Assembly: GCA_903921295.1 (NCBI GenBank)
Contig: CAIXOZ010000056.1
Location: 1-8,214 of the forward strand
DNA: 8,214 nucleotides
Direction: 5' to 3'
Source: an uncultured cyanobacterium
GTDB lineage: Bacteria > Cyanobacteriota > Cyanobacteriia > PCC-6307 > Cyanobiaceae
Shown here: positions 1 through 5,682 of the stretch, piece by piece
Layout of the letters: every line of letters begins with the position of its first letter
How positions within the stretch are numbered: the stretch's first letter is position 1
Program-made: the position numbers and the translations under genes
The notes under the pieces: model-generated
Told to the model about the DNA's origin: nothing
The model's input: the letters and a program-made list of their open reading frames with translations, nothing else
The model's database searches: none

Positions 1-531
1 ATCCTCTTCTTCGTGGCCCAGAACGTGGCCAACCAGGGCAATAACGCCACGGCGCTGCCCCTGCTGGCCACCTACAGCCTGATCACCGGTTTCACCCTCA
101 GCGGCCTCGTCAACTACGCCCTGGTCAGCAGCGGCGTCGGCGCCGTGGGCACGGCGGTGCTGGCCACCGGCCTCACCTTCGTGATCGCCTCGGTCACCGG
201 CCGACGCATGAGCGAGAGCGTCGGCCAGGCGCTCACCGGCGTGGTCGGGCTTGGCCTGATCGGCCTGCTGATCGCCATGGTGGTGCAGCTCGTGGGCAGT
301 TTCTTCGCTCCGGCGATCTTCTCCGGTGGCACCTTTGAACTGATGATCGCCGGCTTCGGCACGGTGCTGTTCGTCGGAGCCGCCTTCGTGGACTTCTACA
401 CGATGCCCAGGGCCTACCGCGACGATCAGTATCTGGCCGGCGCGCTGGGGATGTATCTCACCTACATCAATCTGTTCGTGTTCATCCTGCGCCTGATCAT
501 CGCCCTCAACGGCGGCGGTCGCCGCGAGTGA
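1..531 (+). CDS. Bax inhibitor-1 family membrane protein (5' end outside window)
   Basis: The reading frame is open from base 1, so the gene begins upstream; about 176 C-terminal residues are present, ending in TGA at 529-531. The visible part is almost entirely hydrophobic, with about five to six membrane segments separated by short loops, such as the run around ALTGVVGLGLIGLLIAMVV and the C-terminal segment YINLFVFILRLIIAL. The layout, with a final polar hairpin (MPRAYRDDQY) before the last helix, fits the Bax inhibitor-1/YccA (TMBIM) family of inner-membrane proteins, some of which are pH-gated calcium leak channels. The pair of aspartates used as a pH sensor in some family members is not clearly present here: the last helix has Thr-Tyr where many members have Asp. 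The physiological role in cyanobacteria is not known to me. The family call rests on resemblance from memory. Confidence 0.85.
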   Translation: MLFFVAQNVANQGNNATALPLLATYSLITGFTLSGLVNYALVSSGVGAVGTAVLATGLTFVIASVTGRRMSESVGQALTGVVGLGLIGLLIAMVVQLVGSFFAPAIFSGGTFELMIAGFGTVLFVGAAFVDFYTMPRAYRDDQYLAGALGMYLTYINLFVFILRLIIALNGGGRRE

Positions 532-943
532 CGTCCGCTTCGGCCCTCGATTCCCGGTGGTGAACCTGGGCCGATCCTCTGTGTTTCCCTCGGCTTGTTT
601 CTGATGGCAGGCGCAGAGCCTGCGCCCGGATCACCAGCCCTCCAGGAGCTCCAGCCGGGGATCTTTTTTTGCCGTCCCATGCATGAGCCCTCCCCTTCCT
701 GGCGCACGCTTCGGTGCTCCTGGAAGGGGACGAGCGCAGCGAATGGCGGCACAGGACGCTGGCCCGATCCGGCGGCGCGCTGACCCTGGAGAACGACCGT
801 GGGAACGATCACCCGGACACCGTCATCCCGACACCATCAGAGGAACGGAACCTCTCCCCAGCGAGGGCGCTGTTGGCTGGGGTGCCCTGGCGAGACCAGG
901 GCCGACCCTGCCCGCTCAGGGCCTGCCAGGCCCCGGGACAGCC
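532..943. other. Convergent spacer without a convincing gene
   Basis: This spacer lies between the Bax-inhibitor-like gene on + and the unknown gene on -. Frames open on both strands here have arginine- and proline-rich, compositionally random translations and no recognisable family. It contains several GC-rich inverted repeats: 540-546 with 568-574 (TCGGCCC/GGGCCGA), 610-615 with 621-626 (GGCGCA/TGCGCC), and the cluster at 884-933. A run of seven T at 664-670 is not directly preceded by a stem. The content fits a terminator region serving two converging genes. Confidence 0.55.
884..933. terminator. Cluster of GC-rich hairpins, probable bidirectional termination zone
   Basis: Three inverted repeats sit within 50 bases, just past the stop codon of the minus-strand gene: GCCCTGG/CCAGGGC (884-890 and 896-902, loop of 5), CCCTG/CAGGG (906-910 and 917-921), and GGGCCT/AGGCCC (919-924 and 928-933, loop of 3). 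The second and third overlap and would be alternatives. No U-tract follows on either strand, so this is not a classical intrinsic terminator; its position between convergent genes is the main argument. Confidence 0.35.
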
Positions 944-1501
944 TCATTCAGCCACCCGCAGCACCGCCTGGGCGATCGCCTGGCGCTGCTCATCGTCATA
1001 GCCCCAGCGATCGAGAAAGGCCCGATCCTCCCCCTCGCCCCTGGTGCCGGCCAGAAGCTGCTCGAGCCGCTCCTTCACCAGCTGCGGCTCCAGCTGACGC
1101 AGCAGCTCCAGGGCCCGCACCTGCACGCGCTCGGAGCGGCCCTGTTGCTCCAGATCACCGACGCGGCCGTGGTGCAGCACCATCGCCGTGCTCATCGCCA
1201 GGTTGCGGGCGGTCAGATCGACCACGCCAGCGCCGGCCTGACGCAGCGACAACAGCACCACATCCGGCAGGCGGTCCATCAGCACGCTCTCCCCAGCGAG
1301 GGCGACCACAAAGAAACCGCGAGCGCCATCGCGCAGGGACACCAATGGCGCGACGCGATCGGCGAGCACCTCATCGCTGAGCTCACCGCTCTCCCACTCC
1401 TGCAGCCAGCGGGCACTGAGCGACAGGGCAGCGGCAAAATCAGGGGGCTGGCTCCCGTCAGCCTCCACGGGAGGTTGGGCGCGGCTGGGGACCTCGGCCA
1501 T
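944..1501 (-). CDS. Conserved-looking protein of unknown function
   Basis: This is an open frame of 185 residues starting MAEVPSRAQP and ending RWGYDDEQRQAIAQAVLRVAE. An in-frame GTG at 1528 would add nine residues (194 in all); neither start has a clear ribosome binding site. I prefer the ATG because the GTG overlaps a palindrome in the divergent spacer. The protein is rich in Leu, Arg, Glu and Ala, predicted mostly helical, with no signal peptide or membrane segment. A central stretch (DGARGFFVVALAGES, then LMDRLPDVVLLSLRQAG) is followed by an amphipathic C-terminal half. It resembles an unnamed picocyanobacterial family I recall, but I cannot assign a function. It is transcribed away from era. 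The opposite-strand frame across it joins era upstream and is a shadow, because the real era domain only begins near 1652. Confidence 0.72.
   Translation of the reverse strand: MAEVPSRAQPPVEADGSQPPDFAAALSLSARWLQEWESGELSDEVLADRVAPLVSLRDGARGFFVVALAGESVLMDRLPDVVLLSLRQAGAGVVDLTARNLAMSTAMVLHHGRVGDLEQQGRSERVQVRALELLRQLEPQLVKERLEQLLAGTRGEGEDRAFLDRWGYDDEQRQAIAQAVLRVAE
972..979. repeat. HIP1 octamer GCGATCGC
   Basis: Exact copy of the highly iterated palindrome found in many cyanobacterial genomes, here inside the 3' end of the minus-strand gene. It supports a cyanobacterial origin. Confidence 0.7.
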
Positions 1502-1518
1502 CGGGCGGGGATGTACGA

Positions 1519-1531
1519 ACAGTGTCACTGT
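1519..1531. promoter_or_regulatory. Palindrome in the divergent spacer, possible operator
   Basis: ACAGTGTCACTGT is a perfect inverted repeat with 6-base arms around a central T. It lies between the proposed start of the minus-strand unknown gene (1501) and the era reading frame, where a shared regulator could act on both. No clear -10/-35 pair could be placed around it, and no second copy was noticed in the window. Its role as an operator is inferred from position and symmetry only. Confidence 0.3.
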
Positions 1532-1651
1532 GAGGTTATGGAGCCAAGCCCCCCCCTGCCATCCACCCCCCCACCGCCGTTCCCGGATCTGAACGATCTC
1601 CCGGCCGACGCCCTCGCCCTGCCGGGGGATGCGTCCGCTGCAGCTCTGACG

Positions 1652-2581
1652 ATGGGCGATCAGCCCCCCGGCTTCCGCTCGGGCTTCGTGGCCCTGATCG
1701 GCCGGCCGAACGTGGGCAAATCGACCTTGCTCAACCAGTTGGTGGGCCAGAAGGTGGCGATCACCTCACCCGTGGCCCAGACCACCCGCAACCGGCTGCG
1801 GGCGATCCTGACCACCGCGAGCGCCCAGCTGGTGCTTCTCGACACCCCGGGCATCCACAAGCCCCACCACCTGCTCGGCGAGCGGCTGGTGCAGACAGCC
1901 CGGTGCGCGATCGGTGACGTCGATGTGGTGCTGCTGCTGGTGGACGGCAGCCAGCCGGCCGGCCGGGGCGATGGCTTCATCGTCGATCTGCTGCGCCAGC
2001 AGCGCTCGCCGGTGCTGTTGGCGCTGAACAAGACCGATCTGGCTCCGCCGGAGCAACGCCGCGACCTGCTGCAGAGCTACCGCGAGCTTCTCGCCGGACA
2101 CGATGGGAGGCCACCGCTCGACTGGCCGCTCCATCCCTGCAGCGCCCTCACCGGCGAAGACTGCCCCAGCCTGGTGGACGCCCTCTCGGCCTGCCTGCCG
2201 GAGGGGCCCCATCTCTACCCGCCCGATGCGGTGAGCGATCAGCCGGAGCAGCTGCTGCTCTCCGAGCTGATCCGCGAGCAGGTGCTCACCCACACCCGCG
2301 AGGAAGTGCCCCATTCTGTGGCGGTGATGATCGATCGGATCGTTGATGACGGGCCGCGCACCGCCGTGCTGGCCACGGTGCTGGTGGAACGCACGAGCCA
2401 GAAGGCGATCCTGATCGGCAAGGGCGGGCGGATGCTGCGGGAGATCGGCACCGGTGCCCGGATGCAGATGCAGACCGTGTTCGGGGGTCCGGTGTACCTG
2501 GAGCTGTTCGTGAAGGTGGTCCCGAACTGGCGCCGCCACTCGGGCCGGCTCAATGAACTCGGATACACCGGCCTCGACTGA
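1652..2581 (+). CDS. era: GTPase Era
   Basis: Era is an essential-type GTPase that binds 16S rRNA near its 3' end and helps 30S subunit maturation. From ATG 1652 the protein is 309 residues, close to the usual 300. The GTPase signature is complete: P-loop GRPNVGKS at about 17-24, switch I threonines in SPVAQTTRNR, DTPG at 64-67, NKTD at 126-129, and the SAL motif at 164-166. The C-terminal KH RNA-binding domain follows, with EEVPHSVAVMID, then QKAILIGKGGRMLREIG and the typical ending NELGY. In-frame ATGs at 1538 and 1511 would add a Pro-rich leader encoded across runs of eight and seven C; homologous starts usually fall only a few residues before the P-loop, so 1652 is preferred. The gene leads a plus-strand group with the bilin lyase and trmD, 138 bases before the lyase start. 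Confidence 0.95.
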   Translation: MGDQPPGFRSGFVALIGRPNVGKSTLLNQLVGQKVAITSPVAQTTRNRLRAILTTASAQLVLLDTPGIHKPHHLLGERLVQTARCAIGDVDVVLLLVDGSQPAGRGDGFIVDLLRQQRSPVLLALNKTDLAPPEQRRDLLQSYRELLAGHDGRPPLDWPLHPCSALTGEDCPSLVDALSACLPEGPHLYPPDAVSDQPEQLLLSELIREQVLTHTREEVPHSVAVMIDRIVDDGPRTAVLATVLVERTSQKAILIGKGGRMLREIGTGARMQMQTVFGGPVYLELFVKVVPNWRRHSGRLNELGYTGLD

Positions 2582-2656
2582 ACGGGGCAGCACCGGCCCC
2601 GGGGACGCGGCGGCCCCGAACAATCGCAGCGGGCTCCGTCGCTGACCTGGCGCCGA

Positions 2657-2679
2657 GGGCCTGGCCACCGCCCAGGCCC
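2657..2679 (+). terminator. 8-bp GC hairpin after era (terminator or attenuator)
   Basis: GGGCCTGG (2657-2664) and CCAGGCCC (2672-2679) form a perfect 8-bp stem with a 7-base loop, 75 bases past the era stop and 40 bases before the lyase start. There is no U-tract downstream. It may end or reduce transcription from era, or protect the upstream mRNA. Confidence 0.35.
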
Positions 2680-2719
2680 AGCCCTCCTGAGAGAATGCAG
2701 TTCTGAGCGCCTGCCCCAC

Positions 2720-3253
2720 TTGACCGGCCCCAACCCCGACACGGCCCCCTTTCCCCCCACAGACATCCAGGCCTTCCTGCGCTGCTGCGAAGGCAGCTGG
2801 ATGAGCTTGCGCAGCCGCTTCGATCTGGCTGCGGGCGCCGAAGCCAGCCCGACCCCTGGGGCGGACGCCGCAACGGAAGCCGGCGTGCCTGATGAGGCCT
2901 GGCACCAGTCGGAGCGTGGCGAGCTGGAGATGCGTCACCTGCCGGGAGCGAGCGACGACGACCCGGGTGCGCTGGTGAGTCAACCGGCCGGCGCCGGCGC
3001 CACAACCCTGCGCTTTCTGGGTGACGGCCGCTTCGAGAGCAGCGGCGCTGCGGGCGGCACCTGGAAGCTCTGGCCCGACGGCAGCCTCGAACTGAGCGTG
3101 GAAGCGGAGGGTCGACGGATCCGCGAACGGATCTGGTTCACCAAGCCCAACCTGCGATTGCGCAGCACGGTGGAGCACGTCAACGATGGCGGCGCCGGCC
3201 GCGCCAGCTTCAGCTCCGAGATCCGCCGGGTGAGCCGCCCCGCCGGCAGCTGA
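2720..3253 (+). CDS. Phycobiliprotein lyase, CpcS/CpeS family
   Basis: These lyases are lipocalin-like beta-barrels that attach phycobilin chromophores to cysteines of phycobiliprotein subunits, for light harvesting. The translation has the family's N-terminal helix (DIQAFLRCCEGSWMSLRS, about 15-32), a middle of beta-strands ending in TTLRFLGDGRF and GGTWKLWPDGSLEL, then RERIWFTKPNLRLRST (about 136-150) and a terminal SEIRRV strand. The 177-residue length fits the family. The start is uncertain: no ATG precedes the conserved helix, so TTG at 2720 is used; ATG 2802 would remove the helix. An Ala/Gly/Pro-rich insertion (about 38-60) is longer than in the homologues I recall. Which bilin and subunit it serves (CpcS, CpeS or CpeU) cannot be told from sequence alone. 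The stop is 8 bases before trmD, suggesting co-transcription. Confidence 0.85.
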   Translation: MTGPNPDTAPFPPTDIQAFLRCCEGSWMSLRSRFDLAAGAEASPTPGADAATEAGVPDEAWHQSERGELEMRHLPGASDDDPGALVSQPAGAGATTLRFLGDGRFESSGAAGGTWKLWPDGSLELSVEAEGRRIRERIWFTKPNLRLRSTVEHVNDGGAGRASFSSEIRRVSRPAGS

Positions 3254-3261
3254 GGGCCACC

Positions 3262-3984
3262 ATGCGCCTTGATGTGATCAGCCTCAGCCCTGAGGCCTTC
3301 GCCCCCCTGCTGGAGCTGGGGGTGATCGGTCGGGCCTTCAAGGCTGGCATCGCCCACCTGAACACCCACAACCCGCGCGATTTCGCCACCGACCGCTACC
3401 GCAAGGTCGACGACGAGCCCTATGGCGGTGGCGCCGGCATGGTGCTCAAACCCGAGCCGGTGTATGCAGCCTTTGAATCCCTGCCGGTGCTGCCGCGGCG
3501 ACGGGTGCTGCTGATGAGCCCTCAGGGGCAGCCGCTGCAGCAGGCCGACCTGCGGCGCTGGGCGAACGACCACGATCAGCTGGTGTTTCTCTGCGGCCAC
3601 TACGAGGGCTTCGATGAGCGAATCCGGCCGCTGGCCGATGAGGAAGTATCCATCGGCGATTTCGTACTCACCGGTGGCGAACTGCCGGCGATGACGATCA
3701 TCAACGGCGTCGTGCGCCTCCTGCCGGGCACCGTGGGCACCGAGGCCTGTCTGGAGGAGGAAAGCCACAGCGCCCTGCTGCTCGAACATCCCCACTACAC
3801 GCGCCCCGCCAGCTTCCGGGGCCTGGAGGTGCCGGCAGTGCTGCGCAGTGGCGACCACGGCGCCATCGCTCGCTGGCGATTCGGCCAGCAACAGGAACGC
3901 ACCCGCCTGCGCCGGCCCGACCTGTATGCGCGCTGGTGCCGCAAGGATGGCAACGCCGGTGGGGAGCCGGAACGGCAGGCCTGA
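3262..3984 (+). CDS. trmD: tRNA (guanine-N1)-methyltransferase TrmD
   Basis: TrmD transfers a methyl group from S-adenosylmethionine to N1 of guanosine 37 in tRNAs with G36G37, preventing +1 frameshifting. The 240-residue protein is full length. Visible motifs are ISLSPEAF at the start, PYGGGAGMVLKPEP (about 54-66), MSPQGQPL (85-92), LCGHYEGFDERI (110-121) and SIGDFVLTGGELPAM (130-144), the last three forming the SpoU/TrmD trefoil knot that binds SAM; HPHYTRP (176-182) follows. Arg152 matches E. coli Arg154. The residue aligned with E. coli catalytic Asp169 is Glu167 (context LEEESHS), by my hand alignment. The ATG at 3262 is preceded by TGAGGG, which overlaps the lyase stop codon. The C-terminal tail after RRPDLYARWC is short and polar. 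Confidence 0.96.
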   Translation: MRLDVISLSPEAFAPLLELGVIGRAFKAGIAHLNTHNPRDFATDRYRKVDDEPYGGGAGMVLKPEPVYAAFESLPVLPRRRVLLMSPQGQPLQQADLRRWANDHDQLVFLCGHYEGFDERIRPLADEEVSIGDFVLTGGELPAMTIINGVVRLLPGTVGTEACLEEESHSALLLEHPHYTRPASFRGLEVPAVLRSGDHGAIARWRFGQQQERTRLRRPDLYARWCRKDGNAGGEPERQA

Positions 3985-4238
3985 CAGCCGAAGGATCCAC
4001 GAGGCGCCGGGCTGGACGGCCTGAGCCGGGCACCCGGGCGGTGCCGCGAACCCGGGGCTTCGATCGTCACCACTGGCAGCAGGGGCATGACCAGTTCTCC
4101 AGTGCCGAACCCCTCTCCATCGCACCCATCAGGCCACTCGACACAGCACAACAATGAACGCGCAACAAATACCGCACAACACATACGGCACATCCGCCTC
4201 AAACCAGCTTCGCTCAGACATGAAGAACCACCTCTTCC
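3985..4238. other. Spacer after trmD without a convincing gene
   Basis: GC-rich up to about 4060, then markedly lower in GC. A 6-bp hairpin GGCACC/GGTGCC (4029-4034 and 4040-4045, loop of 5) could end the trmD transcript, though no U-tract follows. Open frames exist on both strands (a minus one begins near 4298 and runs back into trmD), but none has a recognisable family and the minus one overlaps trmD in antisense. This is the left margin of the low-GC stretch that separates trmD from ispF. Confidence 0.5.
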
Positions 4239-4244
4239 TACAAT
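4215..4244 (+). promoter_or_regulatory. Candidate sigma70-type promoter
   Basis: CAGACA (4215-4220) and TACAAT (4239-4244) match the -35 and -10 consensus at 4 and 5 of 6 positions, with an 18-base spacer. Transcription would start near 4251, just upstream of the small ORF at 4266 and 250 bases before the first RHH gene. Such matches arise by chance in lower-GC DNA, so this is a weak call. Confidence 0.35.
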
Positions 4245-4265
4245 GTATTCACCTGGATCAATACC

Positions 4266-4367
4266 ATGCAAGGCATCGCCACCCTTTTCTTTCATCACGC
4301 GCCGGTTGCACTGACACTGCTCTACGTGTTTTGGAAAATACGCACGGAGCCGATGACCCTGACGTGA
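4266..4367 (+). CDS. Possible 33-residue single-span membrane peptide
   Basis: ATG 4266 opens a 33-codon frame ending in TGA at 4365-4367. The peptide is a hydrophobic segment (ATLFFHHAPVALTLLYVFW, about 5-23) followed by a basic and polar tail (KIRTEP...). It begins about 15 bases after the predicted start of a candidate promoter at 4215-4244. There is no good ribosome binding site, and a frame of this size can occur by chance; the argument is only the coherent membrane-like composition and its position upstream of the RHH genes. It does not match any small protein family I know. Confidence 0.22.
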   Translation: MQGIATLFFHHAPVALTLLYVFWKIRTEPMTLT

Positions 4368-4426
4368 CCATTAATCTTCCCCTGGACGATTTCACAGCCA
4401 AGGGCCGTTGCACTTTGGTGCTTTGA

Positions 4427-4501
4427 TGCATTGATGGCTCTGCGAAAAAGGGAGATGTGCAAGCGTGTACCTATCCTGAAATCGCTGAGTATTTCACCTG
4501 A
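4427..4501 (+). pseudogene. Possible remnant of a helix-turn-helix coding region
   Basis: The frame is closed by a TGA at 4424-4426 and by a second TGA at 4499-4501. In between it reads GSAKKGDVQACTYPEIAEYF just before the stop. The last part resembles the first helix of helix-turn-helix domains (for example YxxIAxYFGVH in transposase-like proteins), but the recognition helix is missing and there is no start codon apart from an internal GTG at 4457. Its stop overlaps the start of the first RHH gene as TGATG, an arrangement seen in coupled genes. It may be the decayed tail of a lost neighbour, or chance. Confidence 0.2.
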
Positions 4502-4671
4502 TGCCGCGGATCACCCTGGCGCTTGGAGACCGCGAGCACCTCGCCCTGAAGCTGCTGTCCCTACGCAGAAACAAGAGGGTTCTGGCTCTGATGCAGGAAG
4601 CCTTGGCCCAATACCTCGAAAGAGAAGGCGCTTATCTGCTGACCATCCAATCCAATGATCCCGATGACTGA
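4501..4671 (+). CDS. Small ribbon-helix-helix protein (RHH-1)
   Basis: A 56-residue frame from ATG 4501 to TGA 4669-4671. An in-frame stop at 4486-4488 rules out a longer N-terminus. The sequence fits a minimal RHH (CopG/Arc-like) fold: a short beta-strand (PRITLALG), helix 1 (DREHLALKLLSLRRNKR), a turn, and helix 2 (VLALMQEALAQYLEREGAY). RHH proteins dimerise so that the two strands form a sheet that enters the DNA major groove; many are antitoxins or plasmid copy-control repressors. Base content is higher in GC than the next gene, closer to the host genome. No ribosome binding site is seen. Its last 8 bases overlap the next RHH gene if that starts at 4664, suggesting translational coupling. 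Function beyond likely DNA binding is not known. Confidence 0.6.
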   Translation: MPRITLALGDREHLALKLLSLRRNKRVLALMQEALAQYLEREGAYLLTIQSNDPDD

Positions 4672-4849
4672 CCCAGGCAAGGAAAATTCTGATTCACTTT
4701 TCTTTGACACGGCTAGCCAACAGGCCAGAATAGACTTCCGGATTCCAATCCCTACATACGAGAAACTCCACAGACTGTCGAAGCAGACAGGGAAACCGGT
4801 CAATAGCTTGATGATTGAGCTCTTGAACAAGTCTCTTGAAAACCAGTAA
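4664..4849 (+). CDS. Small ribbon-helix-helix protein (RHH-2)
   Basis: A 61-residue frame from ATG 4664; ATG 4655 would add three residues (64). After a polar N-terminal arm come the beta-strand RIDFRIP, helix 1 (TYEKLHRLSKQTGK) and helix 2 (PVNSLMIELLNKSLEN), a clear RHH pattern with the usual G-K/R-P/S turn. The strand's alternating Arg, Asp and Arg side chains would face the DNA. The gene is AT-richer than the flanking housekeeping genes, with many A-ending codons, which suggests recent transfer. Its start overlaps the RHH-1 stop (ATGACTGA), so the two are probably translated from one mRNA. It converges on RHH-3, 52 bases away, with which it shares 14 of 39 aligned core residues and no gaps. 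It may be an antitoxin or a repressor; no toxin frame is adjacent. Confidence 0.72.
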   Translation: MTDPGKENSDSLFFDTASQQARIDFRIPIPTYEKLHRLSKQTGKPVNSLMIELLNKSLENQ

Positions 4850-4901
4850 TCATCAACCCACGCAACAACCAACCAGCCGGCTACTCTTCCTCGGCAGCGC
4901 C

Positions 4902-5072
4902 CTACTCATCAAAACTCTTTTCGAGCAGATAGGCAATCAGACTACTCAGAGATCGACCCTCCTCTGCGCTTCTCGCCAACAATTTTTTTAGAGTGTGCCA
5001 AGGAATCGTCGCGCTAACCCGCTGGGGTGCCCGGGTAGCAAATTCTTTTTCCTGACCCTTATCGGATTTCAA
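4902..5072 (-). CDS. Small ribbon-helix-helix protein (RHH-3), TTG start
   Basis: A 56-residue frame read on the minus strand, stop TAG at 4902-4904. The only start between the upstream in-frame TGA and the fold is TTG at 5070-5072; GAAG lies 7 bases before it as a possible ribosome binding site. A polar arm (KSDKGQEKEFATRAP) precedes the strand QRVSATIP, helix 1 (WHTLKKLLARSAEEGR) and helix 2 (SLSSLIAYLLEKSFDE). The gap-free match to RHH-2 across the whole fold (same IP, T, KL, S, G, SL, LL, KS positions) is strong evidence that the frame is real although it is short and lacks an ATG. A run of seven A (T on +, 4983-4989) falls inside helix 1 codons and could allow slippage. It converges on RHH-1/2. 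Function is likely DNA binding; the target is unknown. Confidence 0.65.
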   Translation of the reverse strand: MKSDKGQEKEFATRAPQRVSATIPWHTLKKLLARSAEEGRSLSSLIAYLLEKSFDE

Positions 5073-5093
5073 GGCACAACTTCACACCTTGGT

Positions 5094-5099
5094 ATTCTA
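5094..5099 (-). promoter_or_regulatory. Candidate -10 element for RHH-3
   Basis: On the minus strand this reads TAGAAT, 5 of 6 matches to TATAAT, ending 21 bases before the TTG start of RHH-3. No good -35 is seen at the usual distance; a small palindrome CGTTTGAACG (5118-5127) lies just upstream and could be an activator or repressor site. Confidence 0.28.
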
Positions 5100-5641
5100 A
5101 CAGCGTAGCCGCAACTTCGTTTGAACGTCCCGACACTGCGCCTGGTGCATCTGTGCGCCAGATCTGCTGCAGTCCACGACCACCAGTAGCGACTCACAGG
5201 CCCCAACTGCACCCCCAGATTACAGGGCGCCAGGATGCATCAGCGCCAACGACTTCGGATGATCCAAACGATGCCCGGAACGGCTCATGGAGTCACACCT
5301 CCGCGACGGGCTGGCACCGATCCAGGCGTTGCCGCAGGCCCAGGGCCACGGCGCAGGGCCTCACCGCCAGGGGACCGGGAGATGGACATCGCCCCTTGGG
5401 TCGCCATCAGCCAGCCGTTGACCCAGGGGCACCCAGATCACTGACTCACAAAAACGGGCGATCAATCGCCTGCCTTGTCATCAGGCTCAGACCGCGTTCC
5501 CATCCCATCATCCTTCAGCTTCCATTCATTGATCCTGCCTGGCCAAGCCAACCATCCTTCGCTTCCCATTCATTCATCCCTCAAGCCCACTCCAGGCGAC
5601 CAACACTCATGACCAGTCCATGCATCGATCATCGCTGATCC

Positions 5642-5674
5642 ATGGATCGTTCAACACCCATGGATGGATCGTTC
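5642..5674. repeat. 11-bp direct repeat at 22-bp period
   Basis: ATGGATCGTTC occurs at 5642-5652 and again at 5664-5674, with an 11-base spacer, so equivalent bases are 22 apart, about two helical turns. The first copy overlaps the perfect 12-base palindrome GATCCATGGATC (5637-5648). The spacing would place two bound proteins on the same DNA face. Confidence 0.5.
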
Positions 5675-5682
5675 CAAGCCCA

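Noticed and set aside
540..574. TCGGCCC/GGGCCGA inverted repeat just after the Bax-inhibitor gene as its terminator
   Set aside because: The 21-base loop is long and no T-run follows; kept only as part of the spacer description.
683..1510. Upstream in-frame extension that would make era a 632-residue protein
   Set aside because: It runs antisense through the conserved minus-strand gene, has Gln/His/Pro/Ala-rich shadow composition, and Era proteins start just before the P-loop.
1766..3178. 470-codon open frame on the minus strand across era and the lyase
   Set aside because: It is antisense to two well-recognised genes, and its His/Gln/Ala/Gly-rich translation is typical of a high-GC shadow frame.
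3795..4298. 167-codon minus frame beginning MMKEKGGDALHG
   Set aside because: No family is recognised, about 190 bases are antisense to trmD, and the second half is Arg/Pro/Ser-rich shadow; only the first 40 residues look protein-like.
4561..4872. 103-codon minus frame over RHH-2
   Set aside because: It is the complement of RHH-1/RHH-2, which have coherent folds; the frame reads as Phe/Ser/Ile-rich antisense.
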